From assembly GCA_024641475.1 (NCBI GenBank), contig JAHECZ010000005.1, forward strand, positions 29,808-93,807: DNA of 64,000 nucleotides. The letters are read 5' to 3'. The DNA is from Gammaproteobacteria bacterium. GTDB taxonomy: Bacteria > Pseudomonadota > Gammaproteobacteria > UBA6429 > Thiohalophilaceae. Below the pieces are notes generated by a model. It searched no databases and was not told the DNA's origin. It was given only the letters and a program-made list of their open reading frames with translations. The translations under genes were made by a program, and so were the position numbers. Shown in pieces: positions 56,885 through 64,000 of this stretch; the first letter of the stretch is position 1, and every line of letters begins with the position of its first letter.

Positions 56885-58078
56885 ATGAGTGACGGCATTT
56901 TTCCTGTTGCCGGCGTTAAGCTGAATGCGACGGCGGCGCAGATACGTAAAGCTGGCCGTAATGATTTGGTGCTGATCGAAATTCCTGACGGTGCGACGAC
57001 GGCAGCAGTATTTACCCGTAATGCCTTTTGTGCAGCGCCGGTATTAATTTGTAAAGACCATCTGGTCAAAGCCGCGACGCGCTATCTCCTCATCAATAGC
57101 GGTAATGCCAATGCCGGTACCGGTGAACAAGGCTTGCGCAATGCAAAGCAAAGCTGTACCGATGTTGCTGGCATAACACACTGCAAGGCAGAACAGGTGC
57201 TACCGTTTTCAACGGGTGTCATTGGTGAGCCATTGCCGGTGCAAAAAATGACAGCAGCACTACCAGCCCTCTTGCAAGGTATGGATGCAGCCAACTGGGC
57301 GCTGGCGGCACAGGCGATCATGACGACCGATACCCGCCCAAAGATCGTCTCACGCGAGTTTCAGATCGATGGCCAACGCGCTGTCATTACCGGTATAGCC
57401 AAGGGTGCCGGGATGATTCGTCCTGATATGGCAACGATGCTGGCATTTATCGCCACCGATGTGTCGATAGCACAAGCGGAATTACAAACTGCTTTACAGC
57501 GGGCAATGGATCAAAGCTTTAATCGCATCACCGTGGACGGTGATATGTCGACGAATGATTCATGTGTGCTGATGGCAACGGGCAAAGGCGCGTTGGAAAT
57601 AAAATCTCCACAGGCAAAAGAGTTATTTCAACGCGAACTCAACACGGCCTGTGCCGAACTGGCGAAGATGATCGTGCGTGATGGTGAAGGGGCGACCAAG
57701 TTTATTAATATTGAGATCGTCGATGGCAAGACCGAGGATGAATGTCTCAAGGTTGCCTATGCGATTGCGCACTCACCCCTGATTAAAACCGCTTTCTTTG
57801 CCAGCGATCCAAATTGGGGACGTATCCTCGCCGCCGTGGGGTATGCCGGTGTGGATCAATTGGATATCAGTAAAGTTTATATTTATCTTGATGATGTCTG
57901 TATTGTGGAAAAAGGTGGACGAGCTGCTACCTATTCTGAAGCACAAGGACAGCGTGTCATGCAGCAAAGTGATATTACCGTGCGAGTACAATTAGGTCGT
58001 GGCAAGCAACATGCCACCGTGTGGACTTGCGATTTGTCGCATGACTATGTGCGGATTAATGCCGAATACCGTACCTGA
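56885..58078 (+). CDS. argJ: Bifunctional glutamate N-acetyltransferase/ornithine acetyltransferase
   Basis: GAGMIRPDMATMLAFIATD autoproteolysis region; 397 aa. Confidence 0.96.
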   Translation: MSDGIFPVAGVKLNATAAQIRKAGRNDLVLIEIPDGATTAAVFTRNAFCAAPVLICKDHLVKAATRYLLINSGNANAGTGEQGLRNAKQSCTDVAGITHCKAEQVLPFSTGVIGEPLPVQKMTAALPALLQGMDAANWALAAQAIMTTDTRPKIVSREFQIDGQRAVITGIAKGAGMIRPDMATMLAFIATDVSIAQAELQTALQRAMDQSFNRITVDGDMSTNDSCVLMATGKGALEIKSPQAKELFQRELNTACAELAKMIVRDGEGATKFINIEIVDGKTEDECLKVAYAIAHSPLIKTAFFASDPNWGRILAAVGYAGVDQLDISKVYIYLDDVCIVEKGGRAATYSEAQGQRVMQQSDITVRVQLGRGKQHATVWTCDLSHDYVRINAEYRT

Positions 58079-58141
58079 TTATAGTACTAGGACGAATACG
58101 AAGTTTAATCACGCGTTTTATTTTGTTACGCCTTTACTGCC

Positions 58142-59092
58142 ATGAGTCCAATTCATGTTGTCGCTGGCGTTATCTATGACTCACAGCGGCATATTTTGTT
58201 GGCACGCCGTCCGGAACATTTGCATCAGGGAGGCTTGTGGGAATTTCCCGGTGGTAAGGTAGATGCTGGCGAGTTAATTATTCCCGCCTTGCGGCGCGAG
58301 CTCAATGAAGAGCTGGGTATCACGCTCACTCGTAGCCAACCACTTATCCAGGTACATCAAGATTATGGTGATAAACAGGTCTGGCTGGATGTGCACGAGG
58401 TGTTGGCGTATAGCGGTAACCCGCACGGTCGAGAGGGACAGGCTGTGCAGTGGGTGAATCGTGATGCGTTGTCACAACACCAATTTCCTGCCGCCAATTT
58501 ACCTGTCGTGCGTAGTCTGGAATTACCGTCGGAATATTTAATCACCGGTGAATTTCGTGACAGTCAGGATTGTTTGCGACGTGCAGAAAGAGCATTGCAA
58601 CAGGGTGTGCGGCTGCTGCAATTCCGTGCCAAACATTTGGCATCACCGGACTACATCGCATTGTCGGTTCAATTACGTAAACTCTGTGATCGCTATCACG
58701 CCACCTTGATCGCCAACATCGATCCTGCATTATTTAATGCGACGCAGGCGCATGGCCTGCAACTGACTTCCGTACAATTAATGACATTGTATCGACGACC
58801 TGTAGACACGGCGCAATGGTTGTTCGCCTCGGTGCATAACCAAACTGAATTGCTACAGGCAAAAAAATTGGGAGCTGATGCCGTTGTCATTGCGCCGATT
58901 AAGCACACCTTGACACATTCTGATGCACATCCGCTCGGTTGGGCAGGCTTGGAACAACTGGCCACTCAAGCGAATTGTCCTGTATATGCATTGGGTGGTA
59001 TCGATGCGCCGGATTTACCTAAGGTACGCGCCCATGGTGCGCAAGGCGTGGCCGGGATTAGTGCATTCTGGCCTGCAGGCGCAGAATCATGA
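58142..59092 (+). CDS. Nudix hydrolase (MutT-like) fused to ThiE/TenI-like domain
   Basis: Nudix box GGKVDAGELIIPALRRELNEELGI then C-terminal TIM-barrel VRLLQFRAKHL ... YALGGIDAPDLPKVRAHGAQGVAGISAFW. Confidence 0.92.
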   Translation: MSPIHVVAGVIYDSQRHILLARRPEHLHQGGLWEFPGGKVDAGELIIPALRRELNEELGITLTRSQPLIQVHQDYGDKQVWLDVHEVLAYSGNPHGREGQAVQWVNRDALSQHQFPAANLPVVRSLELPSEYLITGEFRDSQDCLRRAERALQQGVRLLQFRAKHLASPDYIALSVQLRKLCDRYHATLIANIDPALFNATQAHGLQLTSVQLMTLYRRPVDTAQWLFASVHNQTELLQAKKLGADAVVIAPIKHTLTHSDAHPLGWAGLEQLATQANCPVYALGGIDAPDLPKVRAHGAQGVAGISAFWPAGAES

Positions 59093-59586
59093 AACGAATA
59101 GTTCTGATATTGGTTACAACAGGTTTTCTGTTCGTGATGGGGTTAATTGCCTGGCGGCTATTACTAACCGGATCGGAACAAACAGTTACTGCGAAAACGC
59201 CTCCAGTTGAACTACGGAAAAATAATGGCAACTGTGATTTGACACAACAGCCGTGCCGTATTGAGTTTGCAAATATCAATATCGAAGTCGTTTTATTATC
59301 CCAGCCACACTACCTGCAACCGTTCGAGGCAGAAGTGATCTTGCATGGTGCCAAATCAGTTACTGTGGAGCAGGTAAGTCTGCAATTTGCGATGAACGGG
59401 ATGCAAATGTCATTACCCGCTACGTATTTGCAGAAAGGCACAACCAGTGAAGTACAAACAACACGCTGGCGGAATAAAATGATGCTCCCGGTTTGTGCGA
59501 GTGGACGGCATGACTGGGTAGCGGAGGTAGTGTTAATAACGGCAGAAAAGCGTTACCAGTCGCAATTCCAATTAAAAATGCCGTAA
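59089..59586 (+). CDS. Hypothetical membrane-anchored protein
   Basis: 165 aa, N-terminal TM, beta-rich extracytoplasmic domain with four Cys; overlaps upstream stop by 4 bp. Confidence 0.7.
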   Translation: MKRIVLILVTTGFLFVMGLIAWRLLLTGSEQTVTAKTPPVELRKNNGNCDLTQQPCRIEFANINIEVVLLSQPHYLQPFEAEVILHGAKSVTVEQVSLQFAMNGMQMSLPATYLQKGTTSEVQTTRWRNKMMLPVCASGRHDWVAEVVLITAEKRYQSQFQLKMP

Positions 59587-59591
59587 AAAAT

Positions 59592-59780
59592 TCAATGCTT
59601 GAGTTTTTCGTGATCGAGTTGTTCCGGGTCGACGCGTTCACCGGGAATGCTGCGTTCACCACCGGCCCATTCACCCAGATCGATTAATTTACAACGCTCG
59701 CTACAAAAGGGTCGGAAGGGATTCTCGCTACTATAGAGAACGGCTTTGCTACAGGTGGGGCATTTGACAGTACGTTTCAT
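59592..59780 (-). CDS. yacG: DNA gyrase inhibitor YacG
   Basis: [33 protein letters not shown] zinc motif. Confidence 0.94.
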   Translation of the reverse strand: MKRTVKCPTCSKAVLYSSENPFRPFCSERCKLIDLGEWAGGERSIPGERVDPEQLDHEKLKH

Positions 59781-60544
59781 AATGCGCAACATCCCAACAG
59801 AAATTCTACCGACTCGTCTACTTGTACGGGGCGTCGGCCAGCGGTGGGTTTCAGGAAGCGAATGGTAAAGCGGTGTTTACCGGCGCTGATCTCAGCAAAG
59901 TAGGGCCGCGACTGGTCTAAGGCTACACGAATAATCTGGACCGGTAAGTTTGTTTCAAGTGTCTGCTGATAAAACCCCTGGGCGGCAATTTGACTGCGCA
60001 TATCGACACTCTCACGGATGATGTTGAGCATCAATGAGATTGGCGTGCTGACCATATCAAGCGATTTAAACCAGGTTTCCAGGTGTTCAACACGAAGTTC
60101 CGGGGTCTGTTGCAGCCACAAATGATACACCGGCATGTCCATGGCGCAATCACCGCCAGCAACGGTATGGCGCTGTCGCAGGCTGCTGAACAGATCATCA
60201 TCGCGTATCGATTGTCCCAATTGTGTTGTCACGCCGTGCAAGCTCTCTTGCGCTGCACGTATTTGGCGGAGAATGTCAGCTAAGTGTGCTTGATCGACCC
60301 CTTGCCGTGTCGTCAGGGGTACCAGGGCGTTTTGCTGACGCTCCAGCTCCTTGAGCAAGTCCGCTTTGAAATCCGACCGGGTCAGGATGTCGATGATATC
60401 GATCAAAGTAGTGAATGTCGCGCGGCTATCCCATACCGAATACCCACGCAGGGTGTAGGCAGCTTGTTTGAACAAGTGCTCCAGCCGGATGTAGATTCGC
60501 ATCCGTTCATTCAAGGGTTGTTCGTAATAGACAGCGTCAGTCAC
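59777..60544 (-). CDS. zapD: Cell division protein ZapD
   Basis: [21 protein letters not shown]; adjacent to yacG and coaE. Confidence 0.95.
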   Translation of the reverse strand: MTDAVYYEQPLNERMRIYIRLEHLFKQAAYTLRGYSVWDSRATFTTLIDIIDILTRSDFKADLLKELERQQNALVPLTTRQGVDQAHLADILRQIRAAQESLHGVTTQLGQSIRDDDLFSSLRQRHTVAGGDCAMDMPVYHLWLQQTPELRVEHLETWFKSLDMVSTPISLMLNIIRESVDMRSQIAAQGFYQQTLETNLPVQIIRVALDQSRPYFAEISAGKHRFTIRFLKPTAGRRPVQVDESVEFLLGCCAL

Positions 60545-60607
60545 AGGATGGGCAAGGTTGGATTAAATTCCGCTAATTGTGCGGCAGCCCACAGTTCAGG
60601 GCAAGGA

Positions 60608-61201
60608 TCAATTCGCCAGTTTGAGGTATTTTTCGTGCAAGGTCGCCACCTGTGCTGTTAATGCCGCAGGGTCGGCAATGTTGTTAATCACATCATCGGC
60701 AATCGCCAGACGTTGTTCGCGGCTGGCTTGTGCCGCGAGGATCTGTTGCGCAAGTGAATCAGCAATTTGATCGCGCGAATGCATGCGCTGTCGTTGTAAT
60801 GCAGGAGTCGTGTCGACAAGCAACACGCGATCATGCGGATAATGTTGTTTGGATTCGACCAGTAAGGGGATAACCAGAATGCAATAAGGTGCGTGATGGG
60901 TTGTGATTGAGATTTTCACGGTATCGAGAATACGCGGATGCAGAATCGATTCGAGTTGCATACGCTTGCTGGCGTCATGAAAAACTATATCGCGGAGTTT
61001 TTTTCGATCCAGTTCGCCGTCGGCGGTCAGTATTTCTGCGCCGAAGTGTTGTGTGATTTCAGCCAATGCCGGTTGGCCTTTTTGCACCAGCTCACGGGCG
61101 ATGATATCGGTGTCAATAATCGGAACACCGAATTGAGCGAACAGTGCCGCAACGGTCGATTTACCGCTGCCAATGCCGCCGGTGAGTGCAATGATCAACA
61201 T
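60608..61201 (-). CDS. coaE: Dephospho-CoA kinase
   Basis: IIALTGGIGSGKSTVAALFAQFGVPIIDTD. Confidence 0.97.
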   Translation of the reverse strand: MLIIALTGGIGSGKSTVAALFAQFGVPIIDTDIIARELVQKGQPALAEITQHFGAEILTADGELDRKKLRDIVFHDASKRMQLESILHPRILDTVKISITTHHAPYCILVIPLLVESKQHYPHDRVLLVDTTPALQRQRMHSRDQIADSLAQQILAAQASREQRLAIADDVINNIADPAALTAQVATLHEKYLKLAN

Positions 61202-61210
61202 GGGACGGCA

Positions 61211-62122
61211 TCATGGCATGCCGAGAATGGAATGAAAATAGTAGTTGTTGATCGCCTTGCCCCAAATCAGCACAACCCAACCGGCACCGGCGAGATAAGG
61301 GCCGAAGGGTATCGGCTTGCTACGATCATGTTGCTTGAATGCAATCAGGCTGATGCCAACAATTGAACCGATCAGCGAAGAGACGATCACAATGGCGGGT
61401 AAGGCTTGCCAACCCAGCCAGGCACCGAGCATCGCCAGCAATTTGAAGTCACCATAGCCCATGCCTTCCTTTTTGGTAATCAGTTTAAAGAGATGGTAGA
61501 TGCTCCATAACACTAAATAACCAATCACGGCTCCCCACACGGCGGAAAGGAGATCGGTGTATAAACTTTTTGTGTTAACGATCAAGCCGAGCCAGATAAA
61601 TGGCAAGGTGATTTCATCAGGTAAATACTGCGTATCGAAATCGATTACGGTGAGCGCGATTAAAGCGAAAGTCAGAAACAGCGCCATCAGCATGGCAAAC
61701 GTCACGCCGAACTTCCAGGCGACGGCACATGCCAGCAGTGCCGTAACGGCTTCGACGATGGGATAGCGCAGCGAAATTTTTGCATGACAGCTATGGCAAC
61801 GGCCTCGCAGGACTAGATAACTTAGCACTGGTATATTTTCCATAGCGCTGATCATGTGGCCGCAGTGTGGGCAGCGTGAGCGTGGCACGACTAAATTATA
61901 TTTCTCGGTTAGTCCGGACTCGGCTGTGGCGTGTTTAGAGTTGAGCACGGCAGGATGCTGTTCACTCAGGTAACCAACGCATTCAGTTTTAAAGCGTCGC
62001 TGCAACATGATGGGTAAGCGGTGAATCACGACGTTGAGGAAGCTGCCGATCAGTAGCGAGAAGCCTGCCACTGTCGTGAAGAAAAACCATGGTTCCATGC
62101 GGAATAAATCTAACAATGACAT
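61211..62122 (-). CDS. pilD: Prepilin peptidase/methyltransferase PilD
   Basis: FLNVVIHRLP, CPHCGH...C..C zinc motif, GMGYGDFKLLAMLGAWLGW. Confidence 0.96.
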   Translation of the reverse strand: MSLLDLFRMEPWFFFTTVAGFSLLIGSFLNVVIHRLPIMLQRRFKTECVGYLSEQHPAVLNSKHATAESGLTEKYNLVVPRSRCPHCGHMISAMENIPVLSYLVLRGRCHSCHAKISLRYPIVEAVTALLACAVAWKFGVTFAMLMALFLTFALIALTVIDFDTQYLPDEITLPFIWLGLIVNTKSLYTDLLSAVWGAVIGYLVLWSIYHLFKLITKKEGMGYGDFKLLAMLGAWLGWQALPAIVIVSSLIGSIVGISLIAFKQHDRSKPIPFGPYLAGAGWVVLIWGKAINNYYFHSILGMP

Positions 62123-62155
62123 AAGGGACTCATTTTTTGTTTTTGCAAATAAAAA

Positions 62156-62180
62156 AGGGACAGGCCGCGGGCCTGTCCCT
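62156..62180 (-). terminator. Rho-independent terminator between pilC and pilD (minus strand)
   Basis: Minus strand: AGGGACAGGCC-CGC-GGCCTGTCCCT followed by TTTTTATTTG. Confidence 0.85.
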
Positions 62181-62205
62181 GGATATTATAGAATTAAATC
62201 TTGTT

Positions 62206-63432
62206 TTAATGGCCGCTGACGACTTTGCCCATCTGGAAGATCGGCATGTACATTGAAACTACCAGTCCACCAACCAACGTCCCCAGAATGACCATGATGA
62301 ATGGTTCTAGCAAGCTACTCATGGAATCGACCGCGTTATCGACTTCTTCTTCATAAAAATCCGCGACTTTACTCAACATCGCGTCGAGGGAGCCGGCTTC
62401 TTCACCGATGGCCGTCATTTGTACCACCATATTGGGGAAGAGTTTGGTTTTTGCCATTGCTACGTTCAACTGTGTACCGGTGGCGACTTCATCGCGCATG
62501 CGCTTCACGGCTTCGCTGTACACCACATTGCCTACTGCACCGGCAACCGACACCATGGCTTCAACCAAGGGTACACCGGCCGCAAACATCGTTGAGAGTG
62601 TGCGTGCATAACGGGCAATGGCGGCTTTGGTCAGGATCGTACCGAGGACAGGCATTTTAAGCATGACGCGATCCATAGCTTCATTGAATTTACGCGAGCG
62701 TTTTTTCGCCTCAAGAATCCCGTAAATAGCACCACCAATCGAACCAAAGATAGCCCACCAATAGGATTGGAAGAATTTGGAGAGATTCACGACGAATTTG
62801 GTCATGGCTGGGAGATCTGCACCAAAGCCGGAAAATAGTTTAGCAAATTCCGGGACCACGTAGATTAGTAGGATAGCGGTAATCAAAAAAGCAACGACTA
62901 ATACAGCAGTTGGGTAAAAGAGTGCTTTTTTAATTTTGCCTTTGATCGATTCGGTTTTTTCTTTATAAGTCGCGATCTTGTCCAAAATGCTATCCAGAAT
63001 ACCGGCATGTTCGCCGGCGCCGACCAGGTTGACATACAAATCATCGAAATAAAGCGGGTGTTTAGCCAGGGCTTCAGTCAGCGAACTGCCACCTTCGATA
63101 TCTGCCTTCACTGCCATCAATAAATCTTGCACACCTTTTTTGTCATGGCCACGGCCGATAATTTCGAAGGCCTGTACCAGAGGTACACCGGAACTCATCA
63201 TCGTCGACAGCTGGCGACTGAAAATGGCGATATCTTTGGGTGTCGCTTTACCGCCCCCGCCAAACAGCGGTTTGCCTTTTTTCTTTACTTTCGATGCGTT
63301 AATTCCTTGCTTGCGCAAGGATGCTTTAACCAGGGCCGCCGTTTGGCCACCCGTTTCGCCTTTGACCTTTTGACCTTTACGGTCGCGGCCTTCCCAAGCA
63401 AAGATTTCATTTTTCAGAGCACGTTCGGCCAT
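62206..63432 (-). CDS. pilC: Type IV pilus inner-membrane platform protein PilC
   Basis: 408 aa; FSRQLSTMMSSGVPLVQAFEI repeated T2SF domains. Confidence 0.96.
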   Translation of the reverse strand: MAERALKNEIFAWEGRDRKGQKVKGETGGQTAALVKASLRKQGINASKVKKKGKPLFGGGGKATPKDIAIFSRQLSTMMSSGVPLVQAFEIIGRGHDKKGVQDLLMAVKADIEGGSSLTEALAKHPLYFDDLYVNLVGAGEHAGILDSILDKIATYKEKTESIKGKIKKALFYPTAVLVVAFLITAILLIYVVPEFAKLFSGFGADLPAMTKFVVNLSKFFQSYWWAIFGSIGGAIYGILEAKKRSRKFNEAMDRVMLKMPVLGTILTKAAIARYARTLSTMFAAGVPLVEAMVSVAGAVGNVVYSEAVKRMRDEVATGTQLNVAMAKTKLFPNMVVQMTAIGEEAGSLDAMLSKVADFYEEEVDNAVDSMSSLLEPFIMVILGTLVGGLVVSMYMPIFQMGKVVSGH

Positions 63433-63513
63433 AGCTAAAATCCGTTATAAATTCAAAGAGTAGGGAAAGAATAGCAGATAAATTCTGCAGTATTGTGTGA
63501 TGCAGGCGACATC

Positions 63514-64000
63514 CTATTCGACCGTCACCCGATTTAATTCTTCCAGGCTGGTTATACCGTCTTTGACTTTCTTCAAGCCTGATTGGCGTAAATCCGGAAA
63601 GCCTTCTTTACGGGATTGATCCGCGAGCTGGATGGCGTTGCCACCGGACATGATGATGCGGCCCATTTCTTCTGAAACCGGCATAACCTGATAAATACCC
63701 AGGCGGCCTTTATAACCATTGTTACATTGGTCGCAGCCTTTATGGGCGTATACGGTTATGCCCTTGGCGACTTCCTCCTTGGTGAAGCCTTCCTTGAGGA
63801 GGGCTTCGTTGGGAACTTTGACCGGTTGTTTGCAGTGCGGGCACAGTTTTCGTGCCAGTCGTTGCGCGATAATCAAATTCACCGACGAGGCGATGTTATA
63901 TGGTGGCACGCCCATATTGGCCAGACGCGTCAGGGTCTGGGGGGCATCGTTGGTATGCAGGGTCGATAGCACCAAGTGGCCGGTCTGGGCGGCTTTAATC
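63514..64000 (-). CDS. pilB: Type IV pilus assembly ATPase PilB, C-terminal part (N-terminus beyond window)
   Basis: TGHLVLSTLHTNDAPQTLTRLANMGVPPYNIASSV; CPHC...CDQC zinc motif. Confidence 0.94.
   Translation of the reverse strand, partial: IKAAQTGHLVLSTLHTNDAPQTLTRLANMGVPPYNIASSVNLIIAQRLARKLCPHCKQPVKVPNEALLKEGFTKEEVAKGITVYAHKGCDQCNNGYKGRLGIYQVMPVSEEMGRIIMSGGNAIQLADQSRKEGFPDLRQSGLKKVKDGITSLEELNRVTVE

Overview
This window looks like a mostly core chromosomal segment of a gammaproteobacterium; the order of conserved genes supports that, but I cannot name the organism. From left to right it contains: a partial hprK-ptsN-hpf-rpoN-lptBAC-kdsC-kdsD block (minus strand); a Ca2+/Na+ antiporter and mlaA (minus); mlaFED plus an mlaB-like STAS gene with no mlaC between them; ibaG, murA and hisGDC; a globin, a DegS/AlgW-type protease and a Nif3-like protein; petABC (cytochrome bc1), sspAB and a macrodomain protein; a small AT-rich accessory patch with an orphan lipoprotein; a DUF1501 protein, an FAD oxidase, diaA, yraN, lpoA and rsmI; the RNase P RNA; the complete dcw cluster (mraZ to lpxC); dciA-like, M23 peptidase, CapA-like lipoprotein, secA, argJ and a Nudix-ThiE fusion; and yacG, zapD, coaE and pilD-pilC-pilB (partial). 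I found no tRNA, rRNA, CRISPR array, transposon or prophage. I found no clear new multi-gene system. The best leads are the rearranged Mla phospholipid-transport locus (mlaA next to mlaFEDB, mlaC missing, MlaD with two insertions), a CapA-like lipoprotein directly before secA, and several unexplained palindromes and small proteins. All family calls come from reading the translations; no database search was run.
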